Shown: positions 1 through 10,749, counted from the first letter of the stretch. The stretch: 16,648 bases of DNA from Lichtheimia corymbifera B2541 (GCA_000697475.1 JNEU01001095.1:1-16648); one strand, 5' to 3'. Translations and numbers: made by a program. The notes: generated by a model not told the origin, from the sequence alone.

Positions 1-163
1 TATCACCCTGGCATTCTTAGTTAAATTCGTCCCTGAATAACCACCACACACAATCATGTACTACCCATAGTTAAGCAATAAGTGATGACTTCATCCTGAC
101 TATTATGACACCATTATTATGACACCATGCTACAAAATACAACGCTTTCGAATTAATCGTAAA

Positions 164-303
164 TGCATAAAAGACTCGAGTGTAAAAATGGTGCGGGCAT
201 GGTGGACATATACATGTGCCATGATGGATGCATTGCATGAAAGACTCAAGTGCAAAAATGGTGCGGGTATGATGAATAATGCACGTGACATTATGCCAGC
301 GAG
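164..303. repeat. Two-copy tandem repeat, 70-bp period
   Basis: Copy 1 is 164-233 and copy 2 is 234-303. Both begin TGCAT(A/G)AAAGACTC(G/A)AGTG, continue through AAAAATGGTGCGGG and then diverge in a purine-rich second half. The period was read by aligning AAGACTCGAG at 171 with AAGACTCAAG at 241. The copies differ at several bases, so the duplication is not recent. The right-hand copy ends just before a TTATATTAATT-type AT-rich stretch. Confidence 0.7.
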
Positions 304-380
304 GGCATAAAGGTGCTGTGTTTATATCATTTTATATTAATTGGCTGATCTGAGTATATGACTAGCATGCCTATTTTTTT

Positions 381-412
381 TGGTGCGGGCGAGATGGGAT
401 TTTGGTGCGGGC
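381..412 (+). repeat. Paired TGGTGCGGGC motifs, 22 bp apart
   Basis: The decamer TGGTGCGGGC occurs at 381-390 and 403-412, each preceded by a T run. The same decamer is present at 189-198, with a one-base variant (TGGTGCGGGT) at 259-268 inside the 70-bp tandem repeat. Four copies of a GC-rich decamer in about 220 bp of AT-rich DNA is more than expected by chance. It could be a binding site or the conserved core of an eroded satellite; no nearby gene start tells which. Confidence 0.5.
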
Positions 413-1467
413 GTAGTAATTCCCTTCATCTATACTAGGAGAAGAAACGAAAAGGACTGATATCACCTGCTATTACATGATAGCCGATACTATACGAATA
501 TACCGTCACACCCTCGTTCATTCATCCCTCCTATCATCATCCTGCCAACTTGTATCCCATGCCGTAAGAAGGAGGAGACATGCTACTACTACTACTACTA
601 CTATTACCACTATCTATGCCAGCTTGTAAAAAGAGATCTAGATCAACCAGGTACGTAAGATCATGATAGGATAAATCCACTCTCCCCCCCTCCCCCAATT
701 CAACATCACTCTACTACAATGAAATTAACCGTGTGCTCAATTTCCCTACCAACGAATGCGCTCTTGCATCATTTCTTTTTTTAAGCTATTGATTATAGTG
801 TCATCCTCATCATCTGCTTTAAAGCTGGTGTCCGTCTGTGCACATCATTCCATATATACATGCTAAATCCTATACTGCTACCTTTCCCCTACAATCACTC
901 CCCCTTCCCTTTTGTATCAAGCACTGCTATCATCTCGCTCTTTCCAAATAAGACCAGGTTGCATAAACAACGGCGTAAAATGTGCACTGACAAATTTAAT
1001 TACATTAAGCAAAATCAATGTACTATGTAGTGTGTGTGTATATATGTTTTGTGGATGGTGGGAGGTGATGTTGCTGTGTGTGGGTGTGTGTGTCTTACAA
1101 GAATGGAATAGAAAAGAGAGATAAGAAACCATATAGATCCCGATCGTGTGTCATGCACATGAAATAAGAAATATGAATAGGAAGGAAGAAAAAAAGCTAT
1201 CTACAAGTGCAAGGTGGTATGTGTGATGATGGTTGCGTATATCATGAGTGTAAATATAGTAGTGTGTCTCGATGCAGCGGCAGTAAAGTAAATGGAAAAT
1301 AGGCCGTAATGTGTGAGGAAAGTAAAAATGGGCGATATGGTGGATGCAAGGAAAACAAGGAGAGGTAATGTGAGAGTGAGTGAGAGATTATGCTTGGATG
1401 TGATGCCCGTGTAGTGCTCCAAAAAGAAAGAGGAGGAGTAAAACGAATGCTTTTGTGAATGAGTGAC

Positions 1468-2180
1468 TTAGTAGGGTGTGAAGGGTCTGTAGGCATAACG
1501 GGCTGTAGGTGCAACGAGGGGTGGTAAGCGACTGCTGTGGGAGACAAGATTGATATCTTTGCTGTGGAGAATCTCGCTCGGAGAGGGTAAGATGAAACGA
1601 GAAAGATCGGCAGTCGATGAAAGAGGAGAAGTCAAGGTGGTGGTTGTAGTGGTGTTGATGGAACTGCTAGCTGATGAAGGGGTTGCAGTTGTAGCAGTAG
1701 CAGTAGCAGTAAGATCGGGTGGAGTAGATGGCACCCACGGAGGCGAGGGCGATGATGTGGATGATGATGCACATGACAACGTGTTGGATGAGGATGATGA
1801 ACGTCTACGAGACTTGCGAATACCTTGCAATGTACGATAACGATTGAAGCAAGTGGCTCGCTTACGATGAGGTAATTGTCGCGAAATTTGACCCCACGTC
1901 AAGCCTTTGGCAACACCTTCACAGATGATGGCATCTTCCATTTCCGAAAAACGACTACGTGGTTTACCATGGATCACGATTTGTGGAAGCATATGGCTAT
2001 CGTATCCACAGGTGTTGTTGGGTGAGAGAGGTGGCGACACCAATCGATTAACTTTGTGGTCTTGGTTGACGCCGGATTGTTGTTGTTGTTGCGTTTCAGG
2101 GTTCAAAATGGCTGAGACTAAAAGAAAAAGGTCAGTATCCTGTAGATATATGTAAAGTGTAAAGTATACATACGTTTCAT
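1468..2180 (-). CDS. Single-repeat Myb/SANT-domain DNA-binding protein
   Basis: Probable nuclear DNA-binding protein. A Myb-like (SANT) repeat lies at about residues 57-100: it opens RSRFSEMEDAII, has a central TWGQISRQLP helix with the conserved second tryptophan (W77), and ends with a recognition helix around RKRATCFNRYRTLQ followed by a basic KSRRR tail. The first Myb aromatic is F59 rather than W. The preferred model has two exons: exon 1 (2174-2180) is only ATGAAAC, then a 56-nt intron (2118-2173) with donor GTATGT and acceptor TTTTAG, then exon 2 (1468-2117), giving 218 residues in phase. N-terminal residues 12-16 are a Q tract. The C-terminal half is Ser/Thr/Pro-rich low complexity, as in many fungal regulators. 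The frame stays open upstream to 2427, but that extra N-terminus reads through the intron and a CAA-repeat leader, so I reject it. Target and pathway cannot be inferred. Confidence 0.75.
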
Positions 2181-5055
2181 GCTTCAAGTGTTGTTGTTGT
2201 TGTTGTTTGTGTAAACAGTTGTAAAAAGAAAAAGAAAGACAAGTTGTTGAGTTTTCATTGTCCGTGATGAGTGGGGATGCTTTTATACTTTTCGGTACAC
2301 CACATATGGGACAGCATAACAAATAATAATGAGATTTCCCTGGGTGTGAAGGAAGAGGATCGACCCTGATGCCAAGGGGCGATGACCCACATCGGATCAC
2401 TACTACATTTGTCGACGTCCTTATCATGTTGTGGGGGGAGCAAATGTTTTTCCCTACAAGGTCACCGTCGCTAAAACAAGAAAAGGAGCCAAAAAAAGAG
2501 ATTGTGTGTGAATGAAATCATTTCTATCGTTTGTGCTTGAACCATGTACGTGTGATGAGAGCCCTTTAACCTCCCACCAAACCCCTCGGGGAGCGAACAT
2601 GTAGAGAGTTAGCCAGGGAAGTAATAAATCATACACGCGTGTCCATCATCATAAGGCACATGTAACGCAGTCAGGTAGTCTTCCTTCTATATCCTCTATT
2701 AGACTTGACCAAATCATCGGATGATGTTGTTGATGATGCCATTTTCTCTTTGACATATTATGCAGGTCATGGGTCGGTGCTTGGTGGAATGCATGTTGAT
2801 CATGTGCTCCTGTCAAAGCATAGATAAGCAATAACACTGTGTAACGGCGATGCCATAAGTAAAAGGCAGGCAAAACAATGCTGTGGCTCATTGTTTTGCA
2901 CACGAGAAAGAAAAAAAGGGATTAGGAGGAGCAGGGCGAGTCTCCACAAATACACACGGTGCACGTAGGCACATATGCTCACCAGCCCCATCATCGCCAT
3001 ATTGTGTGCATTCACAAAGAAGGGGTTTTCACTCTCACAATACCTAACCAACGCACAATAATATTATATGGTTACTCCACTTTTATTCATATGTACGTTG
3101 ATAGGAGCAGAGGATGGCGTAACATTATCGTCATTACACACAAGCCATCTTCTGTCTCCATGATCTACAGCTGATGCTGTTACAAGCATTGTTGTTGATG
3201 ATTGCATCGTCACTCTTAGTAGTATACAACAAATGCTTGATTTTGGCACCTATCTTCAATGACACATGTGCATAACCAGGTTCTTACATCCTCCGTCCTT
3301 TTCAGTGACACCCTGGCTAACCTGACTGATTACAAGCATCAATCAGTATTCTTGTTCCGCATGTGTACATGTACTCCACCATCCTGGTCATGTACCTGTG
3401 CACGCTCTTTTGTGCAGCACTCTCTACGCTCCTATTTCTTTTAAGAGCCATACCCCCTTTTTACGGTATCCTCTTATGGACACGTACTCAATCATTCAGG
3501 ACCATTTTCTCCATCAGTAACATTATCATCATCGTGGTTAGTGGGGTAAAAGAAAGGATATAGGGATTTTGCGCGCTAGGGACAGGAGCAAAAAGCACAG
3601 ATGGATGTCGGCTTATGCATACCCATATTGCACTTGCATTTCAGGGGGATCCTCAAGGACGTGTGTGCAAAGGGAAGAGGAGCATTTCTCCTGCTTATTC
3701 CCTTATCTTTACCAACACCGTTCTTCTTAATGCTGATGGCTCTGATGCTATGTGAATCTGCCCGCCCAAATCCATTTCACTGGTGATCGCGTGTTCTTCC
3801 CCTTGGGCACTTTATCACAGACACGCGGCTGAAACATTAGATCTTTCATTTACTGCAGTAATTTAGATACCCTCCCGCCTTCGCCATTGCCATTCCATCA
3901 TCATGTGGTCACTATACCACCATATCCTCCTAACTCATACCCTGAATCCACTAGTGATTACGTTTATTTGCTAATAGTCATCATACGCATCGCTATAAGG
4001 TCATCCAAATACCAATTATGCGTACCCAAAAGATAACTGTAGTCGGCTTGATAGCGTGGATGTATGCATTGGTGATTGAACAAGAATGTCGATTGAGAAG
4101 CAAAAAGAACACTCTTGAGCCATTTAATAATTCTAATATGCAGATGTCTCCCCTTTTCTTACTGTGCCTTTGATGAAAAAAGCGTGCCATATCGGCAGGC
4201 GCCATAACCGGTTTGTGCCCAGTCCCAGAGTCAGAATGAAGTTTGCGTGCCATAATCCCTTTCTCTTTTTCTATCGCGTAGGCAGTCCGAGAACACATGC
4301 TTGACATTGTCATGTATCACACAAGCATATCGATAGTGGGGCATGACGTATGGGTGATTGATGTCAGGGTAAAAGGAAACAGTCATCCAAATGGAACAAT
4401 GAAACGGCCAATACTGTTTTCTTCGCTGGGAATGTCTGTGGTTCTCAATCAAACTTTAAGAAGCGGTTGATCAGCCCTCTATGTCCGTGTGTGTGTGTGT
4501 GTGTGTGTTTGTGCGTGCACAATGATGGCCCTCCATCCCCTGCATGGGGTTATTGGTACGTGTATGTGATAATCCCTGTACTAATGGAAAGACACACGTT
4601 TCACGGGCAAGCCCCATCTTTAGGGATAAGAAAAAGGGAAGAAGATGGGTATTGGAGAAAATAGTAATGGACCCACACACAAACGCACAACGAGAGAAAT
4701 TGACCCTTTTCTTTTTCTCCTCCTCCTCTTCTCAAGCTCCTCATCTACGAACCCGCGCTAAACCCTTCTTATCCAATAAAGGCACAAGTGAGTACAATGG
4801 CACATGTTTTGGTAACTTTGTCTATCTATGCATATGCAAAGAGAACGATGATTGAGAAGGTCAATACTAATGATACATTATGGAGAAAGAGAAAGAGAGA
4901 GAAAGATGGGAATGAAGAGAGAAAAGTAAAAGATGACATGGATGTTGTATGTGTATGTGTGTACAAGTAATAAGCGTGTGAGTGATGTATATGTGTGGTG
5001 GTGGGTTGGGGGAGGGTAAATCGTTGTTGTGGGATGCTCCTGGATATTAGTTCCA
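2181..5055. other. Long non-coding interval between Myb gene and ACL4-like gene
   Basis: This 2.9-kb stretch contains no gene I can support. Minus-strand open frames at 2649-2903, 3993-4313 and 4231-4452, and several plus-strand ones, are 60-106 codons long and have no recognisable domain, no paired splice sites and no low-complexity tract typical of neighbouring genes. Contents worth noting are a (GTT)n run at about 2190-2207 in the probable Myb leader, a (GT)11 microsatellite at 4487-4508, and pyrimidine- and purine-rich blocks at 4706-4740 and 4880-4930. A small lineage-specific gene could still be hidden here. Confidence 0.5.
4487..4508. repeat. (GT)11 microsatellite
   Basis: Uninterrupted GT dinucleotides run from 4487 to 4508. 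It lies in the long intergenic interval and has no evident function. Other simple repeats in the window are (CTA)n near 583-603, (CA)10 at 6521-6540 and (TA)7 at 7927-7940. Confidence 0.9.
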
Positions 5056-6412
5056 CTACATTTCCATAGCGTCGTCATCGTCATCATCGAAATCAATGTC
5101 GTCGCCTGTTGCCTGTTGTTGTTGCTGTTGTTCTTCCTCAGGAGCTGATGGAGGTACCACTTGGTTGATGATTGCTATCAATTCTTGACTATGATCGAAC
5201 ATGGCTTGGTCATCACTGCCCACAGTATAGAACAACTAAAGTATAACATTGAATCAGCCTTCCATCATTTTCCATGTGCTATATGCCCGCTTGTTCTTGC
5301 TTGTCTCTTTCTCTCCCTCCCCTAGCAACCGCCCACCAAAGCGCTCAGACATTTCTTCTTGATTCCCGATCTCTCCTCCTCATCATTTTTCTCCCTCCTT
5401 TCAATAATAATCCAATCCCTTTTTTTCTTACCTTTACCGCCGTTTCAAGACAATCGCGTGCATCTTCCCAATGACCCTGTCGTTCCTCTTGCGATGTGTG
5501 CTCGTCGTCACCAAGGCAATAATACGCCCAACCATACAAGTACCAGAGATCCACCACCTGATCATTCTCCTTTTGCAATCCCTCGAGTACAGTGAATGCT
5601 TGTTCAAACATGCCGATTTCAAGCAATAGTCGTACAAGTGACAATCGCGAGTCGTAGATGGGTATTGCTGGGTCACCAAATTCCTTGTTCATCCATAATG
5701 ACATGCTTTGTTGTAGAATGGATACAGCTTCCTCGTTGCGTTGTTGACTGAGTCGTACTGATGCCAATAATTGATATACTTCAGGTGTCTCGGGGGAGAT
5801 TTGTTGTGCTTGTTCAAGGTACTCCTCGCACTTTTGCTCTGCCTCAGGTTCAAAACTAGATGTCGTGTCAATACAATCCAACATTTTGTATCCTTCTCCT
5901 TTTTCCTTACCAGCAGTCTGTAAGATAGATCTCGGTCATGGAGCATAATGCACTTGCAATCTTGGCTGATACTAGCATGTATTCTTCAGATCCCTCAGCT
6001 TGTTGTTCTCGCTCCTTAATCATCAATTGAACGCCCTTTTCGAATGCTTGGATGGCTTCCTTTTCTACAGACATTTGACCGAGATACATGTATTTGCTAT
6101 AGCCTGATTCGGGGCTGACTTGGATAGCTGCCAACATATGCTATATATACAACATACACCATAGTATCAGTAAACCCATGTCCGGATCCCAAGCGTCCAA
6201 TGAGTATATCGACTCACGTCACGAGCTTCTTGGAAACGTTCCAACTCCATTTCGACTTGGCCGGTGACTTCAAGCAACTCGGCATTGCTAGGTTCGAGCT
6301 CCAGAGCTTTCTTACAAAAGGCGTAGGCGGCTGGGTACTCCAGACTGTCAATGTTGGATTGAATGCGCGGTATCAAGTCGGCCACCGTGTAGTTGGTTGA
6401 TTCGTTGGACAT
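5056..6412 (-). CDS. ACL4: TPR-repeat assembly chaperone of ribosomal protein L4 (Acl4-like)
   Basis: Fits the Acl4 family, TPR proteins that bind newly made uL4/RPL4 and keep it soluble until incorporation into pre-60S ribosomes; this is inferred from sequence. Four exons: 6218-6412, 5911-6140, 5432-5855 and 5056-5235, separated by introns of 77, 55 and 196 nt with donors GTGAGT, GTAAGG and GTAAGA. All phases agree and give 342 residues. The N-terminus (about residues 10-65) reads as a first helix-turn-helix TPR (KKALELEPSNAELLEVTGQ). Exon 3 carries further TPR-like units (ISPETPEVYQLLASVRLSQQ, then LLLEIGMFEQAFTVLEGLQ and WYLYGWAYYCLGDD). The C-terminus has a Q run followed by an acidic D-rich tail ending DDAMEM, as expected for a chaperone of a basic ribosomal protein. 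The start at 6412 is the first ATG of the conserved frame. The third intron is unusually long for this window and could hide a small exon. Confidence 0.85.
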
Positions 6413-6898
6413 GGTATTATGCAGGTAAAGAGGTGGTAAGTGGCAAGAATCAGAGACCAGAGAAAATTATTTCAAAGCCACACCAATCCACAATCATTAT
6501 GCGCACGTGATGATGCTTTACACACACACACACACACACACGCCTTTTGCTACCTATGAATCCATATAACCCATCCGTAGATAACCAGCTTGATCAACAA
6601 CTATAAGATACGCGTATACAACATCAAGTTTATTCATCTTCAATAGTACGTGTTTCTTGTAGATGCAGCAATAGCTTCTAATGAACAAGGACAAACATAA
6701 AGTCGCAAATAGAATTAAGCAGACATACATATCTCAATAAACGAGATCATTTTTCCTTTACACTAAACATATGAACGAACAAAGAGTAATAGCAAATGTG
6801 CATCCATCTGGTTGAATGTACCAAATTAAAAATTCCATCTCAATTCGGATATACCCTGAAGTTACCAACACCGCACTTTTGCTGCAGCTACACGTGGG
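6413..6898. other. Intergenic region upstream of ACL4-like gene, with (CA)10
   Basis: No gene is visible. This interval holds the promoter of the minus-strand ACL4-like gene; I could not assign a confident TATA box or factor site. A (CA)10 microsatellite lies at 6521-6540, about 110 nt upstream of the start codon. The rest is AT-rich and probably includes the 3' end of the next minus-strand transcript. Confidence 0.5.
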
Positions 6899-7693
6899 TC
6901 ATGCATTGATCTTTATCCCGTGGGTATTGTCGATGAGATCCCATTTCTTAGAGCAACATACACCATCGTAGGATCTTGTCATACAGTGAAAGAGAGAGCT
7001 TTTGATGTATTCCTCGAGATTTATCGTGTATTCCACCACCTCTACTGCTACATCTGCACTATTGCCATTTAACAGCATCGCCATCGATCGTTTTGGAAAT
7101 ATTGTCAACAAAGCAGCCGTTTGCACCATAACTGTTGACATAGAGCTTGATGTACTTGTAGCCTTCGCACAATCCAATCAACATGTCTCTTGCCAACACG
7201 TACAAGCATCCTCCTTCCTTCGCATCAACCATGGCTTGCCTTTCCACTACCACCTACCAACCTGTTGATCATGTTACTGTTGCAGATTACTGATAACCAT
7301 CTTGCATGTTTCCTCGTAGCTCCTTTATCGTCGCTGGCTAGTGAACAAGGACACCACACGCAACCACTGCCAGTTGTCAAGGGAACGAAACGCAGGACGT
7401 ACTGGTTGGAGATGCTGCTGCTGATTGAGCAACATCAACATGGGTCACCACCTGTTTCCAATTCCAAACCTTTTTTCCCTCCTTATGCATCAAGAACCTC
7501 TCCTTGACTTTGAACACTGTGGCTACTCCCATGACGAAGACCATGGCTTGGACCTTGCTCATTGGTGGTGGTGTCAAAAGAAAGAATACGACAGCTCCCA
7601 AATGATTCCTAGTGTAACGTGGTCGTTATGGATGATGCTTTTGACACTTTGTTCTGCTGGTTACCATAGCGTTACTTACCTCGTGGATACCAT
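6899..7693 (-). CDS. Unidentified small multi-exon gene, structure partly resolved
   Basis: I do not recognise the family. The best-supported part is the 5' end: ATG at 7693, a 14-nt first exon (7680-7693), a 71-nt intron with donor GTAAGT and acceptor CACTAG, then exon 2 from 7608 reading in phase. Exon 2 encodes two hydrophobic stretches (GAVVFFLL, then QAMVFVMGVATVF) followed by a charged segment KVKERFLMHKEGKKVWNWKQ. From there the frame either runs on to a stop at 7377 (81 residues in total) or splices onward. Downstream on the same strand are protein-like segments, ARDMLIGLCEGYKYIKLYV (around 7150-7200) and an ending containing VEYTINLEEYIKSSLFHCMT before the stop at 6899. They lie in different frames, so at least one more intron, or two genes, would be needed. 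It may be a small membrane protein. Transcript data would settle the structure. Confidence 0.35.
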
Positions 7694-7985
7694 GGTTTGA
7701 CCATTGCTGTTGATAATAGAAGGTATATGCCCGAGTAATCTAAACACAGATATTCCAGTGATTCCCTTTTACCCTTCCTATGATTCTTCCCCTCCTTCCT
7801 ATCACCCTTTCTCACCAAATAGGATCCCCTTTCCATCAATATACCAATCCAAACAATATAAAAAAGCTTTCTTGTGACAAATGCTGTGCGACCTTATGCG
7901 CTGACAGCGTTTACTGAATCGTTCGTTATATATATATATACATGATAGCGGTATGTGTTCCGATAAAGACTGCCATAAAGCCAGC

Positions 7986-8972
7986 TTACAACTTGGCAAG
8001 GTTCTTGCGGGAAGCAGTGGCAGTGATGAGACCAGAGGGATCGGGTTGGGGATAGTAGATATCCATGTTCTTGCCAGAGTTGTCAATGTTGAGCTTGGTG
8101 AACTTGGAGAAGTCCATGCCAACGTAGTGCTTGTTGGGGAGGGCATAGTAGACCTCAGCGATTTCAGGGAAACGCTCAAGGATGCGGTTTTGCATGAGGT
8201 ACATGGTAGCTTGGACGGAAGCAGAGTCATCAGTGGCAAAAGTGTCAGTAGTGATTTCACGAACACCAGCGTGAATAGCGGGGTAGTTGATGTTGCGGAG
8301 GACAGCAGCGGAGTTGGAGGTGAAGGTCCAGGTGCAGTCAACAGCAGTGGAGAAGATACGATCCCAGACTTCAGGAAGGATGGTGAAGTCATCCTTGTGG
8401 AAACCGTGGAAAGCAGAGCCAGTGGTCTTCAAGACCAAAAGCTTAGCAAGACCAGACTTGATGTGGATCTTGTCACCTTGGCGGTAGTGATCAACCTTGG
8501 TGGTGGAAACATCCTCACCATCACGGACGAAGGAGTGGGGGTGGGGCTTGCCTTGGACGTTCAAACGAGTCCACTTGTGCTTGATGATATCAACGTGAGC
8601 GCTGGAGATCCAGTGGTACTTGTTGAGAATGTGGGAGGTGATCTCTTGGGCAAAGACTTCAATGTTGTCGACGTTTTGGCTGCGCTTGGCAAGAATGTTG
8701 ACGGTGTTCTTGCAGGTGTCAGTGGTAACGACAACAGAGTTGTCAGCCTTGGTGTAGGAGGTCTCAATATCACCTTCAAGAAGAAGTCTGACCTGTTATG
8801 CAAAAGCGCATTGCAATCAATATAAGCATATTCATAACAAACAAATATTTGTAGTGATCCTTACAGTCAACTCAGTGCAGCGTTGAACCTCACCCTCACG
8901 GTAGACACGGAGAAGGCGGACGAGATCCTTGCCATAGCGGGCAGTCTTGAGGTAAACGTTGTTGTTAGACAT
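7986..8972 (-). CDS. UOX: Urate oxidase (uricase), peroxisomal
   Basis: Cofactor-free enzyme that oxidises urate to 5-hydroxyisourate with release of hydrogen peroxide, in purine degradation for nitrogen supply. Two exons, 8865-8972 and 7986-8792, are joined across a 72-nt intron (donor GTAAGG, acceptor AACAG) and give 304 residues, the usual length of fungal uricases. The family signature is visible throughout. ARYGKDLVRLLRV near the N-terminus carries the catalytic lysine (K15). VVVTTDTCKNTVN carries the catalytic threonine (T60). There are also an SAFHGFHKDDFT block and WDRIFSTAVDCTW with the urate-binding arginine. SVQATMY carries the binding glutamine (Q230), and PNKHYVGMD carries N256 and catalytic H258. 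The protein ends in AKL, a type 1 peroxisomal targeting signal, which places it with catalase that removes the peroxide. All key residues are present, so it should be active. The long plus-strand frame opposite it is a shadow. The leader contains GATA-type sites. Confidence 0.97.
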
Positions 8973-8990
8973 CTTTGAAAGTGCTTGTTG

Positions 8991-9014
8991 AGATAAGAAG
9001 AAGAGATAAGATAG
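8991..9014 (-). promoter_or_regulatory. Two GATA-factor-type sites in the urate oxidase leader
   Basis: AGATAAG occurs at 8991-8997 and 9004-9010, immediately followed by a GATAG, all within 45 nt upstream of the urate oxidase ATG. HGATAR sites are bound by the AreA/Nit2 class of nitrogen regulators, which control purine catabolism in ascomycetes. The sites lie between the TATA box and the start codon, in what should be transcribed leader. They could therefore equally be part of a CT-rich 5' untranslated region (the gene's sense strand reads CTTATCT here). Confidence 0.45.
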
Positions 9015-9042
9015 AGATGACAACGAAAGCCTGCGAAACTTC

Positions 9043-9053
9043 TTTTATATATC
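9043..9053 (-). promoter_or_regulatory. TATA box of urate oxidase
   Basis: On the minus strand this reads TATATAAAA, about 75 nt upstream of the urate oxidase start codon, a plausible distance for a fungal gene with a short leader. No other TATA-like element lies closer. The gene also has the marks of high expression, such as strong codon preference for C-ending codons. Confidence 0.6.
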
Positions 9054-9075
9054 GAGTTTCAGCTCCCACCCCCAA

Positions 9076-9225
9076 CTCAGCTTGCATGGGGGTAGCAAAC
9101 TGAGATATACCACACAACCACCCAATTTACTAATTTGCAAAGCAAATGGTTGGCCCCTCTTTCGGTATATTTTGCCTTGTACCACGGAGTTGACCCAACC
9201 TAAAGAGGCACTATTTGGTATATTT
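9076..9225. promoter_or_regulatory. Cluster of palindromes and repeated GGTATATTT in urate oxidase upstream region
   Basis: Three kinds of symmetric or repeated element lie 100-255 nt upstream of the urate oxidase start. A near-perfect inverted repeat has arms CTCAGCTTGC (9076-9085) and GCAAACTGAG (9095-9104) around a 9-nt spacer. A perfect odd palindrome ATTTGCAAAGCAAAT is at 9133-9147. GGTATATTT occurs at 9164-9172 and 9217-9225 in direct orientation and once inverted with one change (AGATATACC, 9103-9111). These are candidate operators for pathway-specific or nitrogen regulators; the factors are unknown. Confidence 0.45.
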
Positions 9226-10749
9226 ACTTGTTGATTGGAGCGCTGTTCTTGGGAAAAATAGCTGTCCGCTTCTTTCACTTGCGCATTTTCTTTTTTAGTT
9301 TGTGTTTCCTTTCAGCTATATGCGTGGACCACTTGGAAAGAGTGGCGTGATCCATGGAAAACTAACCATGTGCCTCGCATTGGATATGTGTGTGTTATTG
9401 GTTTGGTGTGGGGAAGTTGCTCCCATATACAGGCCAAAGCCTAATAAGGTTGACATGACGATCACAGAAACCATACACGGCTTGTATTTTTCTCCACACT
9501 CTCGCCTTCATAGTTGCACATGCATGACATATAGACAATTTCTTATGTTGTATTTTTTGGAGCGTACCAATGTGGTGCATTACCCCACAATCGAGGAGGA
9601 TACTAGCTTATCAAGCGATTGAGCTCAGGGCGACTTTTTACAACATGCTGTATGCATTGGCAGGCAAGAAAAAGTTAACAACGTAAATGCGTGTATATTT
9701 CGTATTGTTCATGCGTCATTCCAGATGGTGTCGGCCCCGCTCCCTGATCATCAATCACCTATTTTCGTCATTGGATATAACAATTGACATGAGGCAAAGG
9801 CATCCTTTGAGCCGACAGCACTACTTGTTGTTGTTATTGTTACGCGCTGAGAGGCTGTGTTGTGTGCACACGTTGCAGCTGTATATTTGCTGTCATTGGG
9901 ATACATTGTACACGTATGCGCTGATTCCCATGTTCCATTATGAGACGAGGCGTGGTAAATATAAAGTGCCAAGTATGATATTAATGTCACATTGTTGGGT
10001 CCGCTCATCGAGATATACATCCTTCATGTAGGGACTAAATTGATTAGCCGCTTCCTCTTCATTGATAGAATACTACTAGTACTATGAGCATGACAATGCC
10101 CACAGAATCAACCTTTTTTCACACCCTCTACCTGTACATTAACCATGCTCAACACGAGCAAATAAAGCAACTCGACCCACCTTCATCTTTTCACATATAC
10201 TTGCATACACCCCTGGTACCCCACAATCATCGGATTTCTTGTGTAATGCTATCGTTCTGCTCCTTCCTTCACAATCGCGCATGTTCGTGCATTGAAACAA
10301 AGATGCTAGTTACTTGCAAAACCAGTGCATATCAGAATATAGCCATTAGATAAGGTACAAGTTGAGTGGAGAAACATTTTGGAATGTTTATTCTATCCAT
10401 AACCGCACACTACTTTACTATCACTGCTTGATATGTACGATGATGATAGGCCTGTATATCTTGCTTGAACATGATGCCATCATATCTTGTGCAACAGAAA
10501 GCGCTTCATTGTCCCTGCAACATGTAGCCTGATTGAGCTCCGTGGGAAGCTTCCTGCCGCGAAAACCTGCCAGCTATTGTTCTTCATCCTCCACGCGAAG
10601 ACATTGCATCCTTCCTATGTAAATATTTATGTGGTACATTAGCGTATCTTTGTAATGCAGCAATGATACCCCATTACCTACGTGCAATTATACGCCGTTT
10701 GAGCTCTGTTTGCAATACAATTCATGAATGACTTTTTTCCTCCGTTTCT
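9226..10749. other. Non-coding stretch, no gene supported
   Basis: Open frames at 9302-9622, 9687-10031 and 10084-10353 are 89-114 codons long. They lack recognisable motifs, have unusual composition (many Cys, His and Met) and show no splice signals leading to other exons, so I do not call them genes. The left part is the distal upstream region of urate oxidase. No RNA gene was found by eye. Confidence 0.5.

Larger units (their letters stand above)
1..1467. other. Non-coding stretch with short repeats, no gene supported
   Basis: I see no convincing gene here: the open frames are short, lack domain-like composition and overlap each other on both strands. What it does hold is a 70-bp tandem repeat near the left end, four copies of a GGTGCGGGC-type motif, a (CTA)7 microsatellite at about 583-603, and a GT-rich tract at about 1028-1092. 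The right part lies just downstream of the minus-strand Myb gene and probably includes its 3' untranslated region; no polyadenylation signal was assigned. Confidence 0.6.

Noticed and set aside
2181..2427. Upstream extension of the Myb-type frame to 319 codons
   Set aside because: The added N-terminus reads through a good 56-nt intron and a CAA-repeat leader, and its composition is not protein-like.
3993..4452. Two overlapping minus-strand ORFs of 73 and 106 codons
   Set aside because: They compete for the same bases, lack motifs and have no upstream exon or start context better than chance.
6285..6310. GGTTCGAG resembling a tRNA gene internal B box
   Set aside because: It lies inside the ACL4-like first exon and no cloverleaf can be drawn around it; the GGTTCGAG inside the repeat modules likewise has no tRNA structure.
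7802..8392. 196-codon minus-strand frame rich in Ser, Leu, Pro and Thr
   Set aside because: Out-of-frame shadow of urate oxidase on the same strand; low-complexity composition without any motif.
7953..8825. 290-codon open frame on the plus strand
   Set aside because: It lies exactly opposite the urate oxidase coding exon and its Val/Gly/Asp-rich composition is the usual shadow of a codon-biased gene.
9302..10353. Three plus-strand ORFs of 89-114 codons
   Set aside because: No domain, no splice partners, Cys/His/Met-rich composition typical of random frames.
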